DNA from: Marinilactibacillus psychrotolerans
GTDB taxonomy: Bacteria; Bacillota; Bacilli; Lactobacillales; Carnobacteriaceae_A
Length of the DNA stretch: 64,000 nucleotides
Reading direction: 5' to 3'
NCBI RefSeq assembly: GCF_900101525.1
Contig: NZ_FMZD01000008.1
Span: 1 to 64,000, forward strand
The position numbers and the translations under genes are program-made. The notes below the pieces were generated by a model that did no database searches, was not told the origin of the DNA, and saw nothing but the letters and a program-made list of their open reading frames with translations. The stretch's first letter is position 1, and the number at the start of each line of letters is the position of its first letter. Below are positions 46,401 through 56,195 of the stretch, in pieces.

Positions 46401-46739
46401 TTATGCGATTTCGTAATTATTTACTATCCGTTCAAATTTATCATGCAAATCATCCATTACTACAAAGCGTGCTTCGCGAAACATTTCTTTCCCTTCTATA
46501 AACAACAATAATGCCGGCACTGTAAAAACCGTATATTCTCCTGCTACTTCCGGGACATCATCTGCACTCACCTGCATAGGTTTTATCTCTGGAAATTCCT
46601 CTAACATTTCTTGGACTTTTGGTTTTACTGCATGACACACACTGCATCCTTCTCTTGATATATATATAAATGATACAGTATTCGCTGAAACAAAATTTCT
46701 GATTTCCTCAATCGAATTCGCTATAGGGAAATTAATCAT
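46401..46739 (-). CDS. Thioredoxin-like protein with CSVC motif
   Basis: A 112-residue thioredoxin-fold protein. The redox motif is REGCSVCHAVKP (CxxC with Ser-Val instead of Gly-Pro), and the cis-Pro region is FTVPALLLF. It is first in the rhodanese operon, next to the operator, and may reduce protein persulfides. The start at 46739 has AAGGA about 6 bases upstream. Confidence 0.85.
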   Translation of the reverse strand: MINFPIANSIEEIRNFVSANTVSFIYISREGCSVCHAVKPKVQEMLEEFPEIKPMQVSADDVPEVAGEYTVFTVPALLLFIEGKEMFREARFVVMDDLHDKFERIVNNYEIA

Positions 46740-46824
46740 CTTTTTCCTTCTTTCTTTTACCAATTTCCTTATTCCAAAATTTTCTATACGTTTTACAATT
46801 CACTAATGTCTCATCAACAACCCT

Positions 46825-46853
46825 AATATACCCCCTAGGGTATAAAATGTAAA
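46825..46853 (-). promoter_or_regulatory. Promoter and CstR-type operator of the persulfide operon
   Basis: -35 TTTACA (46848-46853), 17-bp spacer and -10 TATATT (46825-46830). The spacer is filled by TATACCCCCTAGGGTATA (46827-46844), an A/T-flanked C-run/G-run dyad like known CsoR/CstR sites. Confidence 0.75.
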
Positions 46854-46904
46854 GAGTTTTTCTTAAATTAACTTTAAATTTGTTTATTATCTGCTGAATT
46901 ATTA

Positions 46905-46958
46905 TAAAAAAACTGAGTGATATATGTATTTACACCTATATTTCACTCAGTTTTAATT
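46905..46958 (-). terminator. Terminator of dsdA
   Basis: AAAACTGAGTGA/TCACTCAGTTTT stem (46909-46920 with 46943-46954) with an A/T loop; U-rich on the minus side. Confidence 0.8.
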
Positions 46959-46995
46959 CTATTTTTTATAATTATTTATAAAAATCTTTTCACTA

Positions 46996-48360
46996 TTAAA
47001 ATTTAGCCAGTTGTTCGCTCACTGCTTTTCCTTCTTCAAGGAAAACTTCTCTGTTATCATCTGGCACCATGGATCCTCCAGTAGCCCAGGCGATATGTGT
47101 TGCTTGATGTAGTTTATTTTCTAAGTTATTCTTTTTCAAGTAGTTTTGGCCTTCTTTGCTTACTAATAATTTGTGCGGACCTGCTAGTCCAGCCACAGCG
47201 GCTGGTTCCAGAAACACAGATTCCTTATCATACAGATTCCAAAGGAGCCGTCTGAATGTTTCATCTTTAAGACTATAGCCAGCACTGAAATAATTATGCA
47301 TTAATTTAGCTACTAAACCAGATGTTCTAGGTACAGCTAACCCATCTGCTACAGTAATTCCGCCGAGTCCAATTTCTTCTACCGAAATCTCATCATAAAG
47401 TTTTGACTCTAAACCAAGTAACATACTAGGCATTTTAGTTGGCTCTGCAAAAATACAGTGAACATTATCTCCAAAAGCTTGTTTCAGTCCGAATGTGATT
47501 CCACTAGGAGATCCCCCAATACCACATGGTAAATAAACAAACAGTGGATGGTTCTCATCGACAATAATTCCTTTATCTTCAAGTTGTTTCTTCATACGAT
47601 ATCCCCCAACGGTATATCCTAGGAATAATTCTTCAGAATGTTCATCGTCTACAAAATAACTGTTAGGATTAGCATTAGATTCTGCACGCCCTTGCTCTAC
47701 AGCTTTTGAAAAGTTCGTTTTATGCTCAATAACTTTAACACCTTTAGAACGCAAGTAATCTTTTTTCCATTGTTTCGCTTCAACCGACATGTGAACAGTA
47801 ACATTAAATCCAAGCTTGCTGGCCATTCTTCCAACACTTATGCCTAAGTTCCCTGTTGTTCCAACTGCTATATGACGTGTTGCAAAAAAATCTCTGAATT
47901 CTTTACTGGAAAAAACCGAATAATCTTCCTCAATACTTTTGAGTAATCCTTGTTCTAACGCGATCGTTTCTGCATGTTTGAGAACTTCATAGATCGCACC
48001 TCTTGCTTTGATCGTTCCAGAAATCGGAAGCATATCATCTCTTTTCAGCCAGAGATTTCCTTCCACATTTTTATTATTGATCTCATTCAACCATTTTTTC
48101 ATCGCTGTAATCTCTATTATTTCGGACTCAATGATACCATTTGATTCTTCTGTTTCAGGAAAAGCGATTTTAATGTACGGAGCAAATCTTTGTAATCGCG
48201 CCTCCGCATCTTCAATATCTTTCATTGAATATTTTGTTTTTCTATTTGCTTCTTCGACTGGTAAGTAAGATGGATTCTCCCAAAAAACTTCTAAACCAGA
48301 AGCAATCTCTTTGATTAACTGACTTTGTTCCGTAAACTTTCCTACGTGATGGTCTAACAT
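46996..48360 (-). CDS. dsdA: D-serine ammonia-lyase (dehydratase)
   Basis: A 454-residue PLP enzyme converting D-serine to pyruvate and ammonia. The PLP lysine is in SGTIKARGAIYEVL; GTTGNLGISVG and PCGIGGSPSGITFGL bind the phosphate. Normal DsdA length. No DsdC or DsdX is adjacent; instead a threonine/serine exporter is divergent, so the pair may limit serine toxicity. The start at 48360 is chosen with AAAGGA 9 bases upstream; in-frame TTGs lie 9 and 18 bases earlier. Confidence 0.92.
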   Translation of the reverse strand: MLDHHVGKFTEQSQLIKEIASGLEVFWENPSYLPVEEANRKTKYSMKDIEDAEARLQRFAPYIKIAFPETEESNGIIESEIIEITAMKKWLNEINNKNVEGNLWLKRDDMLPISGTIKARGAIYEVLKHAETIALEQGLLKSIEEDYSVFSSKEFRDFFATRHIAVGTTGNLGISVGRMASKLGFNVTVHMSVEAKQWKKDYLRSKGVKVIEHKTNFSKAVEQGRAESNANPNSYFVDDEHSEELFLGYTVGGYRMKKQLEDKGIIVDENHPLFVYLPCGIGGSPSGITFGLKQAFGDNVHCIFAEPTKMPSMLLGLESKLYDEISVEEIGLGGITVADGLAVPRTSGLVAKLMHNYFSAGYSLKDETFRRLLWNLYDKESVFLEPAAVAGLAGPHKLLVSKEGQNYLKKNNLENKLHQATHIAWATGGSMVPDDNREVFLEEGKAVSEQLAKF

Positions 48361-48679
48361 AATAATCAATCCTTTCAAGTTCTTGTGTTTTTTATAGATT
48401 ATAAAAAGTTAAATATTTTTGTCTATACATTCATCTTCGCATCCTGTTTATTGTAGCATAATTTTGTTGGTACAAAAGAGATAAATCATATTCAAATTAA
48501 TTGCGCCTCACTTAATTATATTATTATGTGAATTCCTTGTTTTACTTAATAAATTATTGAGAGAATCTCTATCAATTCTCACTTTACTTTTAAATTTGCT
48601 ATCGACTGGTTTCACTATCGATTTTTTCTGCCAAAATCGTTATACTAAGCATATTGAGAATTCTAGAAGGAGGGAAGCG
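48361..48679. other. Divergent intergenic region dsdA / exporter
   Basis: About 320 bases. On the minus strand an extended -10 (TGCTACAAT, near 48454-48462) could serve dsdA; on the plus strand TATACT near 48640 could serve the exporter. No strong -35 boxes, no riboswitch and no convincing small gene were found. Confidence 0.3.
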
Positions 48680-49438
48680 TTGGAATCTTATCCAGTAGCT
48701 GACATATTAGATGTTTGCGTAGAAGCCGGACGAGTTATGCTTGAAAATGGAGCAGAAACTTATCGTGTAGAAGATACATTATATCGTATTGCTAAAAGTT
48801 ATGATCTAGTTTATATCAACGTCTTTGTTGTCCCCACCGCATTGATTTTAACGGTCCAAGGTAGAGACAAACAGGATCATACTGAATTACTGCGAATGAC
48901 AGATAGACAAACAAACCTTGAAAAAGTTGCTAAAGTAAATGACCTTTCTAGACAATTATCCCAACAGATTCTTTCACCTGATGAAGTAAAAGATAAATTA
49001 AAAGAAATAAAATATACGCCCCGGAATTTCAAGCAGTGGCAGAGAAACTTAGCCATTGCCTGTGCTTGTGGGTGTTTCCCTTTACTGTTCGGAGGAACCT
49101 ATGAAGATATGTTACCTTCATTTATTGCTGGCGGTCTAGGTCATATGCTTTTTGATTTCGTAAACCGCTGGACGAATGTCAGTTTTTTTGCTGAAATGCT
49201 TGCTGCTTTTTTTATTGGCTTATGTGCTGTTCTATTTATTTCCTTAGGATTAGGAAATAATGTTGATACAATTATTATTGGAAGCGTGATGTGCCTAGTT
49301 CCCGGGATGGCAATCACCAATAGCTTCAGAGATTTAATGGCCGGACACCTTTTAGCAGGTGTAGCAGTCGTTGCAAAAGCCCTACTGACGGCCGGTGCAA
49401 TAGGAATTGGCATTGCTATGGTATTAACATTTTTATAA
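48680..49438 (+). CDS. Threonine/serine exporter ThrE, N-terminal-type subunit
   Basis: A 252-residue DUF1212 protein. The cytosolic part has VCVEAGRVMLENGAETYRVEDT, the family signature, followed by five hydrophobic segments from about residue 115. It pairs with the DUF3815-type subunit encoded next (48 nt gap), together equal to one-chain ThrE exporters. The start is TTG at 48680 with AAGGAGG 6 bases upstream; the upstream extension to 48557 has no SD. Confidence 0.87.
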   Translation: MESYPVADILDVCVEAGRVMLENGAETYRVEDTLYRIAKSYDLVYINVFVVPTALILTVQGRDKQDHTELLRMTDRQTNLEKVAKVNDLSRQLSQQILSPDEVKDKLKEIKYTPRNFKQWQRNLAIACACGCFPLLFGGTYEDMLPSFIAGGLGHMLFDFVNRWTNVSFFAEMLAAFFIGLCAVLFISLGLGNNVDTIIIGSVMCLVPGMAITNSFRDLMAGHLLAGVAVVAKALLTAGAIGIGIAMVLTFL

Positions 49439-49485
49439 GATACTGCAGAATACTCTAAAAACTTTATCACAGGGAGGAACTTACC

Positions 49486-49953
49486 ATGTTACTGGATTAT
49501 ACTACTTATTTTCTTGCTGCATTTATAGCGACGATAGGCTTTGGGATTTTATATAATGTTCCTACCCGTACAATTCTAGCGTCTAGCTTAGCTGGTGCGA
49601 CAGGTTGGGTTGTTTATCATTATTTATCCTTCCAGCTAGAGTTAGACTATTTTGTTGGTGCTGGAGCTGCTGCTTTTTTAGTGGCGAACTGCAGTCAATG
49701 GTTTGCTCGTTACTACCGAATGCCGGTAATCGTATTTGCAATCCCTGGTATCATTCCTTTAGTGCCTGGAGGATCTGCTTATAATATGATGCGTTCTTTT
49801 ATTGAAGGTAATTCTGATCTCGCCTTTATGTACGCAACGGAAACGTTCCTTGTTTCAGGCGCAATTGCGTTAGGTCTTTCAGTCAACAGTGGACTGCTTC
49901 AGGCACTCTCTTCTAGAACATTAGGCAAAAGAGACAAACGATATCTCCCTTAA
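49486..49953 (+). CDS. Threonine/serine exporter, C-terminal-type subunit (DUF3815)
   Basis: A 155-residue membrane protein with four to five hydrophobic segments; PTRTILASSLAGATGW and PGIIPLVPGGSAYNMM are typical. GGGAGG lies before the ATG. Second half of a split ThrE. Confidence 0.87.
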   Translation: MLLDYTTYFLAAFIATIGFGILYNVPTRTILASSLAGATGWVVYHYLSFQLELDYFVGAGAAAFLVANCSQWFARYYRMPVIVFAIPGIIPLVPGGSAYNMMRSFIEGNSDLAFMYATETFLVSGAIALGLSVNSGLLQALSSRTLGKRDKRYLP

Positions 49954-50063
49954 TTTTGAATAATATCTTGCTAATATCCAGTAGAATTTTTACACAAATC
50001 TTTTTTCTCATTTTTTTGCGACTCAAAAAATTCTATATTTTTATACTTTACCTTAATTACGTA

Positions 50064-50112
50064 AAAAGCTATCGAATGCTTCTCAATAAGAGTCGCATCG
50101 ATAGCTTATTTA
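50064..50112. terminator. Hairpin between the exporter and purD
   Basis: AAGCTATCGA-A-TGC pairs with GCATCGATAGCTT (50066-50079 with 50095-50107, one bulged A), T-rich tail on the plus side. Probably ends the exporter transcript. Confidence 0.7.
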
Positions 50113-50200
50113 TTTTATCAATTATATACCAGAAGCAAGCTCTTTTGGCGAAAAAATAAATAGGAACGCCCGTACGCCAGCATTCAGACTATCACTTCAC

Positions 50201-51454
50201 TCACTTTGCTTTATCCCCAATATCTTTGCGGTAAATAAACTGCGCATCATTCACCTTGTTCAGCTCACTGTAAATTTTTTCTTGCGCCTGTTCAATCGTT
50301 TCTCCAAAGGCTTCTAACAAGCAGACCCGACCACCATTTGAAATAAGTTTCGTGCCTTTATTTTTTACACCTGCATAATAGATATCAATATCCATTGTAT
50401 CAAGAAAAGCCAACGGTATCCCTTTTTGATAATCTTCTGGATAGCCTTTTGCTGCAACAACTACACCTAAATCCACACCGGTTTCTTTCCATTTCAAAAG
50501 TGGTTCTTCATTGTTTAAGATAGTGGTAATTATTTCTGCCAGGTCGGACTCTAGTCTGTTTAAGACAACTTGAGTTTCTGGGTCTCCAAATCGCGCATTG
50601 AATTCGATTGTTTTCGGACCTGTTTCAGTTACCATTACTCCAGCATATAATACTCCTGTAAAGGGCGTCTGATTTTCTACCATTCCTTGTGCCACAGGTT
50701 TAAGAATTTTCTCTATGGATTCTTCTACTATTTCCTTTGAAATATGAGGGACTGGAGAATACGCTCCCATCCCTCCAGTATTCGGACCTTTATCTTGTTC
50801 TAGTAATCTTTTATGATCCTGGGAAATCTGCATCGGATAAACTTTTTCCCCATTCACAAAAGCCATTAGAGAAAATTCTTCTCCTTTTAAGCATTCTTCG
50901 ATTACAACTGTTGAAGCAGACTTTCCATATTTATTTTCTTGCATCATTTCTGTCAAAGCCATTTGTGCTTCCTCTATCGTCTCCGCTACTACTACACCTT
51001 TCCCAGCAGCTAAGCCATCTGCTTTAATAACGATTGGAGCTCCTTGTTCATTGATGTATTGCTTCGCTTCTTCATATTGATTAAATGATTTATATTTGGC
51101 TGTGGGGATTTGCTTTTTGATCATTAATTCTTTTGCAAATTCTTTAGAAGCTTCAATTTTTGCGGCTTTTTTTGAAGGCCCGAATACTTTTAGTCCTGCA
51201 TCTTTAAAGTCATCTGCTAATCCGTTAAGCAAGGGCACTTCTGGGCCGATAATCGTCCACTCGATATTGTTATCTTTCGCAAATTTTATCAATTGCGTAT
51301 GCTCTAATTGGTCAATATCTATAACTTCTATACCATCTTTTTTCATTCCCGCATTACCGGGAGCACAAAATACAGTTTTTACTTTCGTACTTTGTTTTAA
51401 CTTTTTAGCTAATGCATGTTCACGTCCTCCACTACCGATAACAAATAGATTCAT
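50201..51454 (-). CDS. purD: Phosphoribosylamine--glycine ligase PurD
   Basis: A 417-residue ATP-grasp enzyme making GAR in purine synthesis. MNLFVIGSGGREHALAKKL opens it; IKADGLAAGKGV and GMGAYSPVP are ATP-grasp/PurD signatures, and EFNARFGDPETQ binds metal. The start at 51454 has GAGG 7 bases upstream; a longer frame to 51472 is not needed. Last gene of the pur operon. Confidence 0.96.
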   Translation of the reverse strand: MNLFVIGSGGREHALAKKLKQSTKVKTVFCAPGNAGMKKDGIEVIDIDQLEHTQLIKFAKDNNIEWTIIGPEVPLLNGLADDFKDAGLKVFGPSKKAAKIEASKEFAKELMIKKQIPTAKYKSFNQYEEAKQYINEQGAPIVIKADGLAAGKGVVVAETIEEAQMALTEMMQENKYGKSASTVVIEECLKGEEFSLMAFVNGEKVYPMQISQDHKRLLEQDKGPNTGGMGAYSPVPHISKEIVEESIEKILKPVAQGMVENQTPFTGVLYAGVMVTETGPKTIEFNARFGDPETQVVLNRLESDLAEIITTILNNEEPLLKWKETGVDLGVVVAAKGYPEDYQKGIPLAFLDTMDIDIYYAGVKNKGTKLISNGGRVCLLEAFGETIEQAQEKIYSELNKVNDAQFIYRKDIGDKAK

Positions 51455-51519
51455 AACAGTTCCTCTTTTCACAGGTTATGTAATAAACGAAAGAGATCCT
51501 ACTCTCTTTCGTTCGTTCT

Positions 51520-53052
51520 TTAATGTCTGAAATGACGAGTAGCAGTAAAGACCATGGCAATACCATACTCATTTGCCTTATCAATAGAAGCTTGATCTTT
51601 AATACTTCCACCGGGCTGAATAATGGCTTTTATGCCATGTCTCGCTGCATATTCTACACTATCATCCATTGGGAAAAAGGCATCACTTGCCAGCACTGCA
51701 CCTTCAGCCTGGTCTTCAGCTTGCTCGATTGCAATTTTCGCTGCTCCAATTCGGTTCATCTGTCCAGCACCAATTCCTAGTGTCTGGGTTGTATTACCGA
51801 CAACAATGGCATTACTTTTAACATGTTTTACAACTTTCCAATTTAACGCTAATGCTTTTATTTGTTCGTCTGTTGGCTTTGTTTCCGTAACGACTTTCCA
51901 TTCAGGCTTGTCCGATTCAGCTATCCAATCCTGAGCCTGAATCAGTAAACCACCTAGAACAGAGACCATTTCTTTACCCGCTTCAGCAGCTTTAGAAAAA
52001 TCCAGTTCCAGTAGTCGGATATTTTTCTTGGAGCTCAGTAAATCGAATGCCTCTTTTGAAAAAGAAGGAGCAATAACGATTTCCAAAAAGATTTGATGTA
52101 GTTTCTCCGCTACGGCAAGAGAGACTTCACGGTTTATAACAACAATCCCTCCAAAGATAGAGATACTGTCTGCTTCATAAGCTCGATTAAAAGCTTCTTC
52201 AATTGTTTCACCAATTCCGATTCCACATGGATTCATGTGTTTCACTGCAACTGCAACCGGTTCGTCAAATTCACGTGCCATACGAATCGCTGCATCTGCA
52301 TCTTTAATATTGTTGTAAGACAGTTCCTTCCCATGTAACTGTGTTGCTTTTGCGATAGAAAACCCACTCGCCATAGGATCTTCGTAAAATACTGCCGACT
52401 GGTGGCTGTTTTCTCCATAGCGCAGGGATTGCTTTTTATTATAAGTAACGGTTACCGACTCTGCGTCTTCTCCCGACAGTTCAGTTAAGTAATCTGCAAT
52501 CAGCGCATCATAGCTGGCCGTATGGCGAAACACTTTAGCCGCTAATGCTTTTCTGGTTTCTAAGCTTGTTTGGCCATTTGTCTGCAGTTCTTCTATTACC
52601 TTTGTATAATCTGCTGCATCAACCACCACTGTAACCGAAGCAAAATTCTTTGCAGCACTGCGCAGCATACTTGGGCCACCAATGTCGATTTGCTCAATCG
52701 CTTCTTCTGGTGTTACATCCATTCTTGAAATTGTTTCTTTGAATGGATAAAGATTTACACAGACAAAGTCAATCGGTTGGATGTTGTGTTCCTTCATTGC
52801 ATCTAAATGACTATCTAAATCTCTACGACCAAGTAGTCCTCCATGAATCAGGGGATGCAAAGTTTTGACCCGTCCATCCATCATCTCTGGAAATCCAGTT
52901 ACTTCATCAATAGAAACAGTGGGTACGCCGGCTTCATCAAGCACATTTTTTGTTCCGCCTGTTGAAATAATTTCAACTCGCTGCTTGACTAAAGCTTGTG
53001 CGAATTCTACAATATTTGTTTTATCTGATACACTGATTAATGCTCGTTTCAT
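51520..53052 (-). CDS. purH: Bifunctional AICAR formyltransferase/IMP cyclohydrolase PurH
   Basis: A 510-residue enzyme for the last two steps to IMP. The N-terminal MGS-like cyclohydrolase domain (about 1-190) has [11 protein letters not shown] and GGLLGRRD; the C-terminal transformylase has [22 protein letters not shown] and PGGSIKDQ. It uses 10-formyl-THF, which the fhs operon supplies. Its start overlaps the purN stop by 4 bases. Confidence 0.97.
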   Translation of the reverse strand: MKRALISVSDKTNIVEFAQALVKQRVEIISTGGTKNVLDEAGVPTVSIDEVTGFPEMMDGRVKTLHPLIHGGLLGRRDLDSHLDAMKEHNIQPIDFVCVNLYPFKETISRMDVTPEEAIEQIDIGGPSMLRSAAKNFASVTVVVDAADYTKVIEELQTNGQTSLETRKALAAKVFRHTASYDALIADYLTELSGEDAESVTVTYNKKQSLRYGENSHQSAVFYEDPMASGFSIAKATQLHGKELSYNNIKDADAAIRMAREFDEPVAVAVKHMNPCGIGIGETIEEAFNRAYEADSISIFGGIVVINREVSLAVAEKLHQIFLEIVIAPSFSKEAFDLLSSKKNIRLLELDFSKAAEAGKEMVSVLGGLLIQAQDWIAESDKPEWKVVTETKPTDEQIKALALNWKVVKHVKSNAIVVGNTTQTLGIGAGQMNRIGAAKIAIEQAEDQAEGAVLASDAFFPMDDSVEYAARHGIKAIIQPGGSIKDQASIDKANEYGIAMVFTATRHFRH

Positions 53053-53669
53053 CTATATACCTGCTCCTTTTGTAGCGTTTCAATATACTGTTGAATAACT
53101 GCTGGATACAATTTATGTTCTACTCTGTGTATCCTTTCTTCAAGAGAATTGAGTGTTTCTTCGGGTTCAATCATGATTCTTTCTTGTGCCAATATTGGTC
53201 CTGTATCAATCCCCTGATCTACTAAATGAACCGTTACACCAGTTTCTATTGCTCCATCATTATAAGCATCCTTGATTCCTTGTTTTCCAGGATAATCAGG
53301 CAGCAAAGAAGGATGGATATTCAAAATCTTCTCAGGATAAACTTCAAGTAATGTATCTCCTACAATGCGCATGTATCCTGCCAAGACAATCAGATCGATC
53401 GAATGTACCCGTAGTTGCTCTAATATTTTTAATTCAAATTCCTTTTTTGATATAAAAGACTTAGGCAAAATAACTGCGGCAGGAATCTTTAATTTTTCAG
53501 CTCGTTTTAAAGCATAAGCCTCAACATTATCACAAACCAGCAACTCAAGACTTCCCTTGACTTTTCCGTGTTTGACCGCTTGGGCGACAGCTTCAAAATT
53601 TGTTCCGCTTCCCGAAGCAAAAATGGCGATTTTAATATTTTTTTCTTTATTCAAACACAATCGCCTCAT
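53049..53669 (-). CDS. purN: Phosphoribosylglycinamide formyltransferase PurN
   Basis: About 206 residues. [15 protein letters not shown], the catalytic region [24 protein letters not shown] and [15 protein letters not shown] are all present. It formylates GAR with 10-formyl-THF. Start choice: ATG 53669 with AGGAG 6 bases upstream overlaps purM by 23 bases; TTG 53654 with GAGG is a fair alternative. Confidence 0.94.
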   Translation of the reverse strand: MRRLCLNKEKNIKIAIFASGSGTNFEAVAQAVKHGKVKGSLELLVCDNVEAYALKRAEKLKIPAAVILPKSFISKKEFELKILEQLRVHSIDLIVLAGYMRIVGDTLLEVYPEKILNIHPSLLPDYPGKQGIKDAYNDGAIETGVTVHLVDQGIDTGPILAQERIMIEPEETLNSLEERIHRVEHKLYPAVIQQYIETLQKEQVYR

Positions 53670-54690
53670 TTGTATCTCCTGAAGATTCAACAACTTCACC
53701 TATTATAGCAGCTTTTTCTCCCGTATGTTTTAGCTCTTTCAGAACTTTCTCAACCTTATCTTCAGAAACGGCCAGTACCATACCGATGCCCATATTGAAA
53801 ATCTCATACATCTCTTCAGGCTTTAATTGCCCTTCCTTTTCAAGCAATTTAAAAATACCCGGTATTTCCCATGTCCCTTTTTCTATCTTAGCTGCCAACC
53901 CTTCCGGCAGCATTCTAGGAAGATTTTCTACAAATCCTCCTCCAGTGATGTGAGAAATACCTTGTATCAATTGTTCTTTTATTAAAGGCAAAACGGCTGA
54001 AACATAAATTCTTGTCGGTTCCAGCAACTCTTCCCCAAGCGTTTTGCCGTTTAATTCTTCAAACATCGTTTCCAATGTATATCCATTCTTATCAAAAAAC
54101 ACTTTTCTTACTAGTGAATACCCATTTGAATGAATACCGTTTGATGGCAGTCCGATCAATTTGTCTCCAGCTTTTACTTTATCTGCTGTGAGTAATCCGG
54201 ATTTTTCTGCTACCCCTACACAAAATCCTGCAAGGTCATACGCAGTTTCTTCATACATATCTGGCATCTCAGCTGTTTCTCCCCCAATTAACGCTGCGCC
54301 GGCTTGTACACACCCATCAGAAATTCCGGCAACGATCTGTTCCATTCGTTCTGGAACAGTTTTTCCTGTTGCAATATAATCTAGAAAATAAAGAGGTTCA
54401 GCTCCCTGAGCCAGAATGTCATTCACACACATTGCGACACAGTCGATTCCAATCGTATTGTGCTTGTCCTGCTGGATCGCCAGCAGCAGTTTAGTTCCTA
54501 CGCCATCTGTTCCCGAAACGAGCACAGGTTCTTTAACCTCTATTTGAGATAAGTCAAACACCCCTCCGAAACCACCTAAAGCACCCATAACACCTAATCG
54601 TTCTGTTCGTTTTGCATGTTTCTTGATGCGTTCAACCGTTTCGTACCCTGCTTCAACATCTACCCCAGCGTTGGCATAAGCATTTCCCAT
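53647..54690 (-). CDS. purM: Phosphoribosylformylglycinamidine cyclo-ligase PurM
   Basis: A 347-residue AIR synthetase. [13 protein letters not shown] at the start, [13 protein letters not shown] for ATP binding and [15 protein letters not shown]-like [13 protein letters not shown] near residue 245. Full length. It overlaps purN. Confidence 0.97.
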   Translation of the reverse strand: MGNAYANAGVDVEAGYETVERIKKHAKRTERLGVMGALGGFGGVFDLSQIEVKEPVLVSGTDGVGTKLLLAIQQDKHNTIGIDCVAMCVNDILAQGAEPLYFLDYIATGKTVPERMEQIVAGISDGCVQAGAALIGGETAEMPDMYEETAYDLAGFCVGVAEKSGLLTADKVKAGDKLIGLPSNGIHSNGYSLVRKVFFDKNGYTLETMFEELNGKTLGEELLEPTRIYVSAVLPLIKEQLIQGISHITGGGFVENLPRMLPEGLAAKIEKGTWEIPGIFKLLEKEGQLKPEEMYEIFNMGIGMVLAVSEDKVEKVLKELKHTGEKAAIIGEVVESSGDTNEAIVFE

Positions 54691-54740
54691 TGTGCTAGAT
54701 CTCCTATCTTCTTTTTGTGATTTAATTGATTCTAAAATTT

Positions 54741-56195
54741 TTATGTTGTCAGTGGAGCACGTTCATTGTTTTTTTCTAGTGTATTCCTGTAATCTTTTTC
54801 GTAATCATATAATGGCGTTGGATAATCACCAGTAAAGTAAGCCATACATAAGCCATTGTAAGGTGCGTCAAATTGTAGTCCAATAGATTCTACTGTTCCA
54901 TCTACGCTTAAAAAGGATAAGCTGTCTGCTCCAATGGTTTCCCGGATTTCTTCCACTGTCTGCTCCGCTGCAATTAATTCTTTCTGATTTTGGATATCGA
55001 TTCCATAAAAACATGGATATTTTAGTGGCGGTGAAGAGATTCGAACATGAACTTCTGCTGCACCGGCATCTTTCAAGAGCTGTACGATCCGTCTACTTGT
55101 AGTACCACGAACGATCGAATCATCAACCATGATCACTTTCTTCCCTGCTACGACCCCGCTGACAGCTGATAATTTCATTCGTACACCTTGTTCCCGCAAT
55201 TCTTGCGTCGGTTGAATGAACGTTCTAGCAACGTACTGATTTTTCACTAATCCCATTTCATAAGGAATCCCACTTTCTTCTGCATATCCACTTGCCGCAG
55301 ATAACGAAGAATTCGGCACACCTATCACCATGTCTGCTTCGATCGGCGCTTCCTGTGCGAGTCTTCTACCCATATTTTTTCTGGCCGTATGCACATTTAC
55401 ACCTGCAATATTAGAGTCGGGTCTAGCAAAGTAGATGTATTCCATAGAACAGATTTGAAGCATTGTATCTTCTGTATATTTCTCGATCTGGTAACCATCA
55501 TCATTTACGATGACGATTTCTCCAGGTTGAACAGAACGAACAAACGTCGCTCCAACTACATCTAATGCACATGTCTCACTTGCCAAAACATAAGCACCAT
55601 TCTCCAACTGCCCGATCGACAGAGGTCTGAAACCATTCGGATCAAGTGCTCCAATCATGGCATCTGGAGTCAGAATCAAGTAGGCAAATGCGCCTTTAAT
55701 GGCGTTCAAGCTTTCTTTGATTCTTTCCATCAGCGTGCTTTGTTTACTTCTGCGAATCAGATGCATCAAGATCTCTGTATCAGAATTAGAATGGAAAATT
55801 GCACCTTCTTTTTCTAGACCTTTTCTCAAAGTCGTCGCATTGATTAGATTCCCATTATGCGCGAGCGCCAATTCTTCATCATGAAACTTGAACAAGAAAG
55901 GCTGAATATTTAAAATACTGTTGCTTCCTGCTGTACTGTACCGAACATGACCAATTGCTGCGTCTCCTGTCAATCGTTCGATTTCTCTTTCATCCTTGAA
56001 CACTTCTGAAAGCAAACCTAAATCTCGGTGTCCTTTTAAACGACCATGATTATTGGCAACAATCCCCGCTCCTTCTTGACCGCGGTGCTGCAGGCTATGC
56101 AATCCAAAGTAATTCAGTCTTGCTGCCTCTGAGTGTCCCCAAACACCAAAGACGCCGCATTCTTCATTTAAGCTTTTGATTTCAGCAACCAAGGA
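54741..56195 (-). CDS. purF: Amidophosphoribosyltransferase PurF
   Basis: A 484-residue enzyme, first step of purine synthesis. The short propeptide [11 protein letters not shown] is followed by the catalytic CGVFGVWGH, as in Bacillus, where it is cleaved to expose Cys1. The PRTase motif [12 protein letters not shown]-type sequence is [15 protein letters not shown]; Cys residues in the C-terminal half may hold an Fe-S cluster. The TTG start at 56195 has AGGAGG 7 bases upstream and overlaps purL by 28 bases. Confidence 0.95.
   Translation of the reverse strand, partial: SLVAEIKSLNEECGVFGVWGHSEAARLNYFGLHSLQHRGQEGAGIVANNHGRLKGHRDLGLLSEVFKDEREIERLTGDAAIGHVRYSTAGSNSILNIQPFLFKFHDEELALAHNGNLINATTLRKGLEKEGAIFHSNSDTEILMHLIRRSKQSTLMERIKESLNAIKGAFAYLILTPDAMIGALDPNGFRPLSIGQLENGAYVLASETCALDVVGATFVRSVQPGEIVIVNDDGYQIEKYTEDTMLQICSMEYIYFARPDSNIAGVNVHTARKNMGRRLAQEAPIEADMVIGVPNSSLSAASGYAEESGIPYEMGLVKNQYVARTFIQPTQELREQGVRMKLSAVSGVVAGKKVIMVDDSIVRGTTSRRIVQLLKDAGAAEVHVRISSPPLKYPCFYGIDIQNQKELIAAEQTVEEIRETIGADSLSFLSVDGTVESIGLQFDAPYNGLCMAYFTGDYPTPLYDYEKDYRNTLEKNNERAPLTT

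Noticed and set aside
49956-50159. 67-codon plus-strand frame after the exporter
   Set aside because: It lacks an SD and runs through the terminator hairpin at 50066-50107.
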